Shown here: positions 42,045 through 50,608 of the stretch, piece after piece
Layout of the letters: every line of letters begins with the position of its first letter
Position numbering within the stretch: position 1 is the first letter of the stretch
Assembly (NCBI RefSeq): GCF_009377235.1
Contig: NZ_VMNX01000040.1
Location: 1-50,807 of the forward strand
Direction of reading: 5' to 3'
DNA from: Streptomyces acidicola
GTDB taxonomy: Bacteria; Actinomycetota; Actinomycetes; Streptomycetales; Streptomycetaceae
DNA: 50,807 nt
The notes under the pieces: model-generated
Seen by the model: the letters and a program-made list of their open reading frames with translations, nothing else
Database searches by the model: none
What the model was told of the DNA's origin: nothing
Made by a program: the position numbers and the translations under genes

Positions 42045-42260
42045 GAAACAGGCGCTGACCGGCATCTACGATCCCAACGGTATGGGCGCGATGTTCTTCG
42101 CCCTCTTGGCCGCCGTCACCCAGATCAAGCACACCCACATCCGCGAGGCTGAGCTGGCAGGGCACGTCGTCGCGGTCGGCTGCGACGCCGGCCCCGGCGG
42201 CTCACGGTGTGTCCGGAGTCGGCGGGCTGTACGGCCGTGCGCGCCCCGGGTTCCGGCCTG
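42037..42260 (+). pseudogene. Composite relic: serine-recombinase fragment joined to a DUF721 fragment
   Basis: The first part, EKQALTGIYDPNGMGAMFFA then LLAAVTQ, matches the segment of serine resolvases around the long helix (GIYDP.G....F...AA..E). From about 42150 it turns into ELAGHVVAVGCDAGPGG, a DUF721 core piece. The 242-bp repeat starts within this tail. Both partners are truncated. Confidence 0.5.
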
Positions 42261-42460
42261 GGCTATAGTGGATCTTGAGCTGGTTGCCGCAACTCCGGTC
42301 GGCTGGCGCTGCGTTGGTGGTCCAAGGAAAGACGTCCCGCTTCCTGCGGGGAAATGCAGGTGCAAGGCCTGCCCGGCGCTCGGTCACGGGGCCCGTCCAC
42401 GCTCTTTGTGGACGGGCCTCAAGCCTGCCCGGTGACCGCACGCACCACCTGGTCCAAGAC
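42219..42460 (+). repeat. 242-bp duplicated segment, copy 2
   Basis: The partner of 26141-26382, with only isolated mismatches by eye (for example ggtcgg for ggttgg, ggtgacc for ggggacc). It again begins just after a DUF721 core fragment and includes the small-RNA candidate and terminator. Confidence 0.85.
42276..42423 (+). ncRNA. Candidate structured small RNA, copy 2
   Basis: The same unit as at 26198-26345: TATAGT at 42264-42269, the hairpin series, the T-arm-like GCAGG/CCTGC stem and the 11-bp terminator stem at 42390-42418. The mismatches between copies leave the stems intact. Confidence 0.4.
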
Positions 42461-42518
42461 CGCAGTTCGACCCTCCCTGCCTACCTGCGCCGTTCCCGAG
42501 GCGAATGCGCTCAGCGAA

Positions 42519-42565
42519 CCCATGCCGGGGCCGACGTTCTGCCACGCCCCGGGGGACCGACGTAA
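42519..42565 (+). repeat. 47-nt inverted-orientation repeat, copy 2
   Basis: Matches the reverse complement of 25821-25866 with about four differences. It lies about 60 bp after the 242-bp segment. Confidence 0.6.
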
Positions 42566-42658
42566 TGCGTGAACGCACAGGTCGGAGCTGATTGTCAGTG
42601 GTGCCCTCTACAGTTCCTCAGCGACGCTTTCGCAGCGTTGAGTTGAGAGGGTGGGTGG

Positions 42659-42908
42659 GTGCAGCTGGAGATTCTGCGGGCCTTCAAGTTTCACGCAGGC
42701 CCTCACTCCAGCCCAGGTAAAGGCCTTCACGCGACACACTGGGGCGGCCCGTTGGGCGTTCAACCATGCGCTGGGTATGCAGGTGGCCGCGCATTGGCAC
42801 TGGCGGCGCGAGGTCCTGGTGCTCGTGGACCAGGGTGTGCCGGAGGCGGAGGCCCGCAAGAAGATACGGGTGCCGGTGGCCGGAGCGGCTGCGCCCGTGG
42901 TGGCATGA
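42659..42908 (+). pseudogene. N-terminal fragment of a different TnpB-type gene
   Basis: After a few residues in one frame (MQLEILRAFKF), the next frame reads ALTPAQVKAFTRHTGAARWA then FNHALGMQVAAHWHWRREVL and PEAEARKKIRVPVAG. This is the start of an IS605-type OrfB from a family other than the two full copies. It ends at 42908, where a peptidase relic begins. Confidence 0.7.
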
Positions 42909-42914
42909 GGTGAA

Positions 42915-43328
42915 CACATAGGCGTTCCAGTCCGCGTTCATCGACGCGGACCGGGCCTGGAAGGACACGTACGCATACGGCGTCCGCAACTCGGACTACT
43001 CCGTCGGCCGCCACACCGGGGACGACTACGTGGCACCCACCGGCACCCCTGTGGTGGCGGTACGGGCGGGCACCATCGCCTGGTCGAACGGCGACGGGGG
43101 CGCGTAGGGGATCGGGCTCTGCCTGCGCGCGGACTACATCTACTGCCACCTGTCCCAGCGCGCCGTCTCCAAGGGCGACAAGGTGAAGGCGGGCGAGCGG
43201 CTCGGCAAGGTCGGGGCGGCCGGCAACGTGACCGGTCCATACCCGCACTTCGAGGACCGTCCCCGCGGTGGCGGCGCGCGCCGCGCCCGGCCGGCGGGTA
43301 TGGCAACGACCGCCAGCCCTCCGGATGA
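42915..43328 (+). pseudogene. M23-type peptidase domain, stop and frameshift
   Basis: DTYAYGVRNSDYSVGRHTGD then DYVAPTGTPVVAVRAGTIAW is an M23 (lysostaphin-like) metallopeptidase domain. A TAG interrupts it at 43105-43107, then YIYCHLSQRAVSKGDKVKAG and ERLGKVGAAGNVTGPYPHFE follow. The last zinc motif HLH is altered (YPH). The natural end GYGNDRQPSG lies in another frame, with stop at 43326-43328. It resembles actinophage or plasmid lysins and is followed by an amidase relic. Confidence 0.75.
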
Positions 43329-43389
43329 GCACAGGCCACCCACGGCACTCACCGCACGCACCCACTCACCTACCCATCAGGAGGTTTCC

Positions 43390-43852
43390 ATGGCGACACC
43401 CCTGTCCGCAGCAAAGCTCCTCGCCGCTCTGCGCGCCGAAGGCGTACGGGTCGTGGAGGTCGGCGACTGGCGCATGCACAACCGCAACCACAAGGGCCCC
43501 TGGGGACCCGTCAACGGGGTGACTCCACCACACCGTGACCTCGGGCACCCAGAAGTCCGTGGCCATCTGCCGGGACGGCTCCAGCTCACTGCCGGGCCCG
43601 CTCTGCCACGGCGTCATCGCCAAGGACGGCAACGTCTGCTTCTACGGCTTCGAATGCGTCAACCGCGGCGACGGCGACGACCCGTGGCCCGCGGCACAAC
43701 TCGAAGCGATCGAACGCGTCAGCGCCGCGATCTGCCGTGCCCACGGCTGGACCGCCCGCAGTGTCATCGGCCGCCTCGAATGGTCCCAGGACAAGATCGA
43801 CCCGAAGGGCTTCTCCATGCCCGGGATGCGTGACCGCGTCGCGAACGCCTGA
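43390..43852 (+). pseudogene. N-acetylmuramoyl-L-alanine amidase-like lysin, frameshifted and deleted
   Basis: It starts MATPLSAAKLLAALRAEGVR then VVEVGDWRMHNRNHKGPWGP. Near 43522 the frame changes to TSGTQKSVAICRDGSSSLPG and PLCHGVIAKDGNVCFYGFEC, ending EWSQDKIDPKGFSMPGMRDR. Between GNV and CFYGFEC the usual 45 or so residues of the amidase core seem to be missing. The N-terminal HHT zinc motif is destroyed at the frame change. Together with the M23 relic it suggests a decayed phage-like lysis pair. Confidence 0.7.
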
Positions 43853-44163
43853 AGAAGACGCCGAAGTCCGCGCTCGTCACCGGGTGAGTGAGCCCTGCGG
43901 TCCGTGGGGGTGCCTCCGTACGGATACACCCCATCACGGGCGTCGTCTGGGGCCAACGCCCGAGAAAGACCGCATTCGTGAACGTCACCAGCGGCTCCGA
44001 GCATGACGAGGCCACCGTCGGCCCGGGCCTTCTCGCCAAGGAGTGAGAGATCTTGGCCGAAATAGCTATTGCTGCCCTGTGAACAGCGACGATGGAGTGG
44101 TTGATGAGGTTGCGCCTTACGCGAAACAAGGGGCGGAGCGAACGGACGTGACGGGGGAGTGCG
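43853..44163. other. Upstream region of the Trypco1-nSTAND1 pair
   Basis: No gene is visible. The part at 44050-44110 is relatively AT-rich (gatcttggccgaaatagcta and later gcgaaacaagg) and probably holds the promoter of the operon that starts at 44164, but no box assignment is secure. Confidence 0.35.
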
Positions 44164-44547
44164 ATGGCCTATGTGATGGAGTTGCCGCTCGACGAGGGCG
44201 GTGACGGGGCGGCTCGGGTCGTCAAGGTCGAGGTCCAGGAGCAGCCGGGCGATGGACTGGTCAAGGTGGCGCGGCCTGGGCAGGTCGTGGCCAGGGCGAC
44301 CCGGTCCATGGGAGAGATGCTGTCCGAGCTCCGGCCCGTGGCCCGGCAATTGGTGGACACCTTCAGTGAGCCGGTGCGGGGTCCGCAGGAGATCACCGTG
44401 GAGTTCGGTCTGTCGCTGTCGGCCGGCGCCGACATCGTGATCAGCAGCAGCACGGCGCAGGCACACTTCACCGTGACCCTCAAATGGGACCGGAGTGAGA
44501 ACCAGGCGGAGGAAGCGGGGCGCCGGGCTGCCGAACCGGAGGGATGA
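44164..44547 (+). CDS. Trypco1 (trypsin co-occurring domain 1) protein
   Basis: 127 residues. VVKVEVQEQPGDGLVKVARP, SMGEMLSELRPVARQLVDTF and EITVEFGLSLSAGADIVISS then TAQAHFTVTLKW is the small domain repeatedly found beside trypsin-like peptidases of conflict systems (CU044_2847 family). GGGGGAG lies just before ATG 44164. The stop overlaps the next start by 4 bp, so the two are made together. By family reasoning it could be the substrate or regulator of the linked protease. Confidence 0.85.
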   Translation: MAYVMELPLDEGGDGAARVVKVEVQEQPGDGLVKVARPGQVVARATRSMGEMLSELRPVARQLVDTFSEPVRGPQEITVEFGLSLSAGADIVISSSTAQAHFTVTLKWDRSENQAEEAGRRAAEPEG

Positions 44548-47500
44548 GGGTGCCGGACAGTGCCACACCGACAGTCCGGGGCGGCCCGACTGCGCTCGAC
44601 TCGGCCGTCCTGCGTATCACGGACCAGCAGGGAAACTGCTGGGGTGTCGGCTTCCTGGTAGGGGAACAGACTGCTTTGACCTGTGCCCACGTGGTGAGTG
44701 CCGCTCTCGGAACGCCCGAGGAGCAACCGCCCACGGCCGCGGCGCGGGTGTTCGTGGATCTGCCGCTGCTGTCCGCAGCCGAGCCCGGCCGGGCTCCGGT
44801 ACCGGCGCGGATCGTGCACTTCGCGGCGGGCGACGACGTCGCGGTGCTGCGTCTGGAAACCGTGATCCCGCAGGGACGCCCGGTGAGAATGGTCGACGCA
44901 CTGGACGTGTGGGGACACCCGGCTCGGGTCTTCGGCTTCCCTCAGGGGCGCCCGGCCGGCGTGTGGCATGCCGGAGTACTCCGTTCCCGCCAGGCCGACG
45001 GCTGGATCCAGACCGACCTGGCGTCCGAGGGCTACCGGGTCTCCGGGGGATTCAGCGGCAGTCCCGTGTGGGACGAGGACCTGTCCGCCGTCGTCGGCAT
45101 GGTGGTCGTGGCCGAGTCCGGGGAACCGGCAGCGAGCTACCTCATCCCCTCTGACACACTGCTGCGCAACTGGGAGCCGCTGCGGGCCCTGACACTGCCA
45201 CCCTCCCCGTTCCGTGGCCTGTCCCCATTTCGGGAGGCGGACGCGGCATCCTTCCACGGGAGGGACGAAGAGAGCGAGGAGCTGACCGCCAAGGTCGCCG
45301 CCGATCGCCAGGTATGCCTGGTCGGCCCGTCCGGATCGGGCAAGTCCTCACTCGCCCTGGCCGGCGTGGTGCCGCGCCTGCGCGCCCAAGGACTCTCCGT
45401 GGGCATCTTCCGCCCCGCCTCCGGCAGTCGGCCACTGTCGGCGCTGGCAAGCGCGCTGCTGCCCCTGCTGGAGCCTGACCTGTCCGTTGTCGAACGGCTG
45501 GACCGGCTTCCGGCCCTGGTGCGCATCCTTGCCCAGCAAGGGATTGCGGACACCGTCACCGCGATACGGGAACGTCAGGGAACGCGTGGCCTGCTGCTCG
45601 TCGTCGATCAGTTCGAGGAACTGCTTGTCTCCGCCCCCGACCTGGTGGACGAACTGGCCGACGCGCTCTACACTTCGGCCCTCCCACCGGACCTGTACGT
45701 CCTCACCACCCTCCGCGCCGACTTCCTGGAGAAGGCGCTGGCCGATGCCCAGGTCGGTGCCGCCTTCCGTAACCGGCTCTACGCCCTTGCCGCCCCCAGC
45801 CCGCAACAGCTTCGCCGGATCGTCACCGCACCAGTGGCCGCCGTACCGGGAGTCGGCTACGAGGCCGGTCTCGTTGATCGCGTACTCGCCGACGCGGGAG
45901 AGGAACCGGGCACGCTGCCCCTGCTCGGCTTCACCCTGGACCGACTTTGGCGGAACCAGGACGGCGGAGTCCTCACCCACGAGTCCTACGAGATACTGGG
46001 CGGCGTCGCGGGCGCGCTGGGGCAGCACGCAGAACGTCTGTGGAGCGCGCACGTCCCGGAGTCCGAACTACCCGCCGCGCGTCGCCTGTTCACGGCGCTG
46101 GTGCGCGTGCCCCTCGGCGCCAGCGCGATCACACGGCGGACGGCCCTGCGCAGTGAACTGGACGCCAAGAGCTGGAACATCGCGCAGACCTTGGCCGATG
46201 CGCGCCTGCTCGTCACCGGGCGCAGCGCCGAGGGTGTGGAGACGGTAGAGGTGGCCCACGAGGCCCTCATTGACGCATGGCGGCGCCTTGCCGACTGGAC
46301 CGAGGAAGACCGGTCCTTTCTCGTCTGGCGTGAAACGCTGCGCCACGACAGGGAACGCTGGGAGCACGGCGGCAGGGCGTCCGACCTGCTGCCGTCGCAG
46401 TCGGCTCTGGAAGCGGCCGAACGCTGGATGACCGACCATGGCCGGTTCCTGACCGATGCCGAGCAGGACTACCTTCGCCGCGGGCAGGCCCACCGGCGGG
46501 CACGACGGCGGAAACGACGGGTCCTGACCACCACGATTGCCTCCCTGACCGCGCTGGCAGTCCTTCTCGGCTCGCTGTTCGCCTACTACCGCTACGTCAG
46601 CAACCTGCGCACGGCGGAGTCCACTTCACGTGCGCTGGCGCAGAGCTCGACCGACCTCGCCATCTCGGATCCGGTGGTCTCCGTCATGGTGGCGCTGGCG
46701 GCCTACCGGACGTCCCCGACCGAACAGGCCCGCGACGCCCTCCTGCGCGCCCGGCTCTCGTACGACCCCGATCAGCGCATGCTGTCCGGATCTGACGGCT
46801 CCGTCCGCGGCGTCGCCGCGAGCGAGGACGGTGAAGTGGTCCTCGTGCACTCGGACATCGGCAAACCCACCCTGTACGTGCACGCGGCCACGGGAACGGT
46901 GAGTCGGCAACGACTCGACCTGCCCTACCAGGCCGGTCCGAGCTTCGTCACCCCGGACGGGCGCCGGGCCGGATTCTTCACGGAGGAGCGGAAGCTGGTC
47001 TGGTTCGACGTGCGACGCGACGGCAGTCCCGGAAAGCTGGTCGGCCCGGCGCACCAGCTGCCACCCCGGCTCCGCTCGCCGGCAGAACTCAGCAACCTCA
47101 GTGACGATGCCGCCATCTCAGGGGACGGGCGCATCGTCGCGCAGACCGGGGCCGGCTCTGCGGTTGTCGCCTGGTGGGATCTCGAAAAGGGGACGTCGGG
47201 GACGGTTCCGCTGCCTCCCGGCCTGCCGAGGACGAGCCGCTTCGACGGCGTGAACATGGGGTCGGACAACCGCAAGTTGCTGGCCAAGGTCTGGGACGAG
47301 AAGACCGAGAAGGTCATGCTGATCGCCATCGATCGGAGCACTCGGCACTCGCAGGTCATCGTGGAACCGACCGAGAACTTCGCGGTCTCCGGCGGAGGAA
47401 GCACTGTCGCCAGCTGCGAGCCGTCGAAGAAGCACGGAGGGCGCGAACTCGTCGTGCGGAGCACCGATCGCCCCGGTGCCGTGGTCCGCTACACGGGACG

Positions 47501-48806
47501 GGGCCTGTTCGAGAACGACCCCTGCGGGTTGGCAGCCGTCGATGACAGTGGCAGATGGGCGGCGACGTCGGAATACTTCACAGGCGGGTTCCGTCCTGTT
47601 CTGCTCGATCTGAAAAATGATCGGCGGCTCTACAGCGGAAAAGCCGGAGACAGCATACAAACGATTCACAAGGTGGTCTCGGTCCACGGTGCACCCATGA
47701 TCCTGGCCTCCACAGAGAAGAACGTGATATACGTTCCGGCCCTGCCGGAGAGCGCTCCGGCGGAGTCGCTGACTGATCCGGCCCTCTCCCCGGACGGGAA
47801 ATCCGTCGTGGGCCTGGCGGACAACGGAAAGCGGATCGAACGCCGCGCTTCGGATGAACACGGCGAAGTGCTGGCAGGCACAGAACGCCAGGCGGACGAC
47901 CACAACAGCTGGGGTGCGAAGGTCACGTTCAGTGCGGACGGGAAGACGGTGTACGACCGGGTCGAGAAGAGCACCGTGGTGCTGCGCCGGGCCTCGGACC
48001 TGCGTCCGCTCCGTACGATCACCGCGACGGACCCGCCGGTCACCGACCCTGATGCGGAGGGCTTGGAGTTCAGCTACGCCCGCATCGGAGACAGCCTGGT
48101 GACGGTGTCCGGCACGGTGCTGCAGCAGTGGGACTGGGAGACCGGCCGGCAGAGCGCGCGGAAGGACTTGAGCCGCCTGATCACCGGTGTCTCGGCCAAG
48201 AGCACCCTTTCGATCACCAGGTATCCGAAGCCCGGTCATCTCGCCGTCGTGGTGTGGGGGGACCCGAAGGTCCGCATCGTCGACACGACGACGTGGCACC
48301 AGGTGAAGACGATCAGAACGGGATCGGACACGGCGGCGATCCAGTTCGACCCGGCCGGAGAGTACTTCGTGCTGAACCGCCGGGGAGGGAATATCGAACT
48401 CTGGCAGAGCAGCCCGCTCCGTAAGAGGCTCGGCCCGATCTTCACCAGTGACGTCAACCGCCGGCTCTTCGTCCCCCGGTTCCTCCGCGACGGGCGTTTT
48501 CTCCTGGCTTCCCACACCTCGGTGAATTTCTATGACGTCGGCAAGGGCAGGTCGGAGGACGCCTATACCTTCGGTGTTCCCGACGACGCCCAGACGGGGT
48601 ATTCGTACCTCGGTGCCTCGGCCGACGGCAGGACGATCTTGTTCCGTGACGACGAAGCGCTCACCGAGTACCGCACCATCCAGCTCGACGCCGCCCTCTG
48701 GAGCCGTCAGCTGTGCCGCGTGACCGGTTACCGAGAATTCACCACTACTGAAAGGGAGAGTCTGGGCATCGCCATTCCGGGGGCACCCCTCTGCCACGAC
48801 GAATGA
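44544..48806 (+). CDS. Trypsin-like protease/nSTAND1 NTPase/propeller conflict protein
   Basis: 1420 residues. Residues 20-210 are a trypsin-like protease with His49 (TCAHVV), Asp98 (GDDVAVLRL) and Ser171 (GFSGSP). Then comes an nSTAND1 NTPase with Walker A VGPSGSGKSSLALAG (about 260-274) and Walker B LLLVVDQFEELL (Asp355), and the helical region AHEALIDAWRRLADW. A membrane helix at about 660-682 (TTIASLTALAVLLGSLFAYY) precedes a C-terminal part of about 700 residues with degenerate WD/propeller-like blades. The protease may be released when the NTPase senses invasion. This architecture is known in multicellular bacteria; its trigger is unknown. All visible key residues are intact. Confidence 0.9.
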   Translation: MRVPDSATPTVRGGPTALDSAVLRITDQQGNCWGVGFLVGEQTALTCAHVVSAALGTPEEQPPTAAARVFVDLPLLSAAEPGRAPVPARIVHFAAGDDVAVLRLETVIPQGRPVRMVDALDVWGHPARVFGFPQGRPAGVWHAGVLRSRQADGWIQTDLASEGYRVSGGFSGSPVWDEDLSAVVGMVVVAESGEPAASYLIPSDTLLRNWEPLRALTLPPSPFRGLSPFREADAASFHGRDEESEELTAKVAADRQVCLVGPSGSGKSSLALAGVVPRLRAQGLSVGIFRPASGSRPLSALASALLPLLEPDLSVVERLDRLPALVRILAQQGIADTVTAIRERQGTRGLLLVVDQFEELLVSAPDLVDELADALYTSALPPDLYVLTTLRADFLEKALADAQVGAAFRNRLYALAAPSPQQLRRIVTAPVAAVPGVGYEAGLVDRVLADAGEEPGTLPLLGFTLDRLWRNQDGGVLTHESYEILGGVAGALGQHAERLWSAHVPESELPAARRLFTALVRVPLGASAITRRTALRSELDAKSWNIAQTLADARLLVTGRSAEGVETVEVAHEALIDAWRRLADWTEEDRSFLVWRETLRHDRERWEHGGRASDLLPSQSALEAAERWMTDHGRFLTDAEQDYLRRGQAHRRARRRKRRVLTTTIASLTALAVLLGSLFAYYRYVSNLRTAESTSRALAQSSTDLAISDPVVSVMVALAAYRTSPTEQARDALLRARLSYDPDQRMLSGSDGSVRGVAASEDGEVVLVHSDIGKPTLYVHAATGTVSRQRLDLPYQAGPSFVTPDGRRAGFFTEERKLVWFDVRRDGSPGKLVGPAHQLPPRLRSPAELSNLSDDAAISGDGRIVAQTGAGSAVVAWWDLEKGTSGTVPLPPGLPRTSRFDGVNMGSDNRKLLAKVWDEKTEKVMLIAIDRSTRHSQVIVEPTENFAVSGGGSTVASCEPSKKHGGRELVVRSTDRPGAVVRYTGRGLFENDPCGLAAVDDSGRWAATSEYFTGGFRPVLLDLKNDRRLYSGKAGDSIQTIHKVVSVHGAPMILASTEKNVIYVPALPESAPAESLTDPALSPDGKSVVGLADNGKRIERRASDEHGEVLAGTERQADDHNSWGAKVTFSADGKTVYDRVEKSTVVLRRASDLRPLRTITATDPPVTDPDAEGLEFSYARIGDSLVTVSGTVLQQWDWETGRQSARKDLSRLITGVSAKSTLSITRYPKPGHLAVVVWGDPKVRIVDTTTWHQVKTIRTGSDTAAIQFDPAGEYFVLNRRGGNIELWQSSPLRKRLGPIFTSDVNRRLFVPRFLRDGRFLLASHTSVNFYDVGKGRSEDAYTFGVPDDAQTGYSYLGASADGRTILFRDDEALTEYRTIQLDAALWSRQLCRVTGYREFTTTERESLGIAIPGAPLCHDE

Positions 48807-49377
48807 CGCCGTCCGTTCCAGGGTCGCGTCGTTCGGGTGACGTGTCCTTGGTGGTCACGTGATGTCGAGGGTGGTCAGCGGACGGTTGGCATCGCGGGTG
48901 TGATGGCGGAGTCCAGCGGCGATTGTCGTCGGCTACACCGGGTCGGCCGCGCGGCCGCGGGCCCTCGCGGTCCGCCTCCCCGACGGATGTATTGCACTCA
49001 CACCACCGCCGCTCCCGGACTGGTAGTGGAGGTCTTGGCCGGGACGACCCGGCACGCCGTGGTGACGGTGACCAGGCTGCGCGGTCCCTGAATGTGCGAT
49101 GTGCATCGTGAAGTCGCAGGCCAAGAGTCTGGCGTGGGAAGCTCACTGGGTGCTCGGGCTGGTCGAGGGCGAGTCCGCCGTCAAGATCATCGGTCAGCGG
49201 GCGACTTCCCAGTTGGTCAGTACCAGCAACGCCCGCACCAGCGCGGTCGCCCACCTGGGGTCTGTAGACCTCTCGCAGGGTCTGGTCCGCCCCACCGGGA
49301 CGGTGCACCCAACACCACCGCTTGGTGGGGGCGTAGGACGATTCCGCTGGTTACGGCTTGTTTCTAGCGTGGTGGTC
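48807..49377. other. Stretch without a recognisable gene
   Basis: Open frames exist on both strands but none shows a family, a start with ribosome site, or consistent coding character. It lies between the nSTAND1 gene and the second TnpB element and is probably relic DNA. Confidence 0.4.
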
Positions 49378-49550
49378 TTGACTTCCTCCCCCTTGTGAAC
49401 GAGGGGGATTCCTACGGCTCGCGCCGTTGGGTTTTCTGCTTCATCGCCGACTGCCCGCCCGGAGTTCTCCGTTGAGGTCTTACACCGGCTCCACAGACAG
49501 ACACCGCCAGCCCGGCGGCCAGAAGGTTTTCCGCTGCGTTGACGTCCCGG
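49378..49550 (-). ncRNA. Probable TnpB omega (guide scaffold) RNA, copy 2
   Basis: The end of tnpB and the element end form the same two hairpins as in copy 1, with base changes. The guide would begin outside the element at 49377, reading toward lower coordinates. The 5' limit is not determined. Confidence 0.45.
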
Positions 49551-50608
49551 TCATGGGCCGTGCCACAGCTGCCGCACGTCCAGGTGCGGACGTTCAGCGG
49601 CATCGCCTCGGCGAGGCTGCCGCAGGCGGAGCACAGCTTGGACGAGGGGAAGAAGCGGTCCACCGCGATCACTTCCCGCCCGTACCAGCCGGCCTTGTAC
49701 TCCAGCATGCTGCGGAACTCGGCCCATGCGGCATCACTGATGGCGCGGGCCAGGCTCCGGTTTTTGACCATGTTGCGTACGGTCAGGTCCTCGATCACGA
49801 GCGTTTGGTTTTCGCGCACGAGTCGAGTGGTCAGCTTGTGCAGGTGGTCCTGCCTGCGGTCGGTGATCCGGGCGTGGATCCTCGCGACCCGCTTACGGGC
49901 CTTGCGCCGGTTGGCGCCATCGCCCTTGGCCTTGCGGGACAGCCCCCGCTGAGCCTTCGCCAGACGCTCGCGGTCGCGGCGCTCGTGCCGGGGGTTGGCG
50001 ATCTTCCCCCCGGTGGAGAGGGTCAGCAGGTGGTCCAGGCCGACGTCGATACCGACCGCCGTATCGGCAGCCGCGAGCGGCTTCACCCACGGGTCCTCGC
50101 ACAGCATCGAGACGAACCAGCGTCCGGCGCTGTCCCGGCTGACGGTCACCGTGGTCGGCACCGCCCCCTCGGGCAGGGGACGCGACCAGACGATATCGAG
50201 TGGCTCGGCCATCTTCGCCAGCGTCAGACGGCCGTCGCGGAAGCGGAATGCCGACGAGGTGTACTCCGCGCTCGCACGGGACTTCTTCTTCGCCTTGAAG
50301 CGCGGGTACTTGGCATGTTTGGCGAAGAAGTTGGCGAAGGCGGTCTGCAGGTGCCGCAGTGCCTGCTGCAGCGGGACGGAGGAGACCTCGCCCAGGTAGG
50401 CCAGTTCCCCGGTCTTCTTCCACGCCGTCAGCATCGCCGAGGTCTGGTTGTAGTTGACCCGCTCCTGCCGCACCCACGCCTCGGTACGGGCCGCGAGCGC
50501 CATGTTGTAGACCTTCCGCACACATCCGAACGTGCGCGACAGCTCGGCTGCCTGCGCATCAGTCGGATAGAAGCGGTACTTGAAAGCCCGCTTCACGCGA
50601 GTGGCCAT
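49412..50608 (-). CDS. tnpB: RNA-guided endonuclease TnpB
   Basis: 398 residues, related to the copy at 9502-10710 over its full length. RuvC acids are in VGIDVGLDHLLTL, LVIEDLTVRNM and HDRDVNAAENLL. The zinc finger is CSACG/CGSCG. It starts at ATG and ends within the 3' hairpin region. Compared with the first copy it lacks two residues in the N-terminal EAWVRQERVN segment. Probably functional. Confidence 0.9.
   Translation of the reverse strand: MATRVKRAFKYRFYPTDAQAAELSRTFGCVRKVYNMALAARTEAWVRQERVNYNQTSAMLTAWKKTGELAYLGEVSSVPLQQALRHLQTAFANFFAKHAKYPRFKAKKKSRASAEYTSSAFRFRDGRLTLAKMAEPLDIVWSRPLPEGAVPTTVTVSRDSAGRWFVSMLCEDPWVKPLAAADTAVGIDVGLDHLLTLSTGGKIANPRHERRDRERLAKAQRGLSRKAKGDGANRRKARKRVARIHARITDRRQDHLHKLTTRLVRENQTLVIEDLTVRNMVKNRSLARAISDAAWAEFRSMLEYKAGWYGREVIAVDRFFPSSKLCSACGSLAEAMPLNVRTWTCGSCGTAHDRDVNAAENLLAAGLAVSVCGAGVRPQRRTPGGQSAMKQKTQRREP

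Noticed and set aside
49092..49367. Open frames between the nSTAND1 gene and the second TnpB element
   Set aside because: No family, start or codon pattern on either strand supports a gene.
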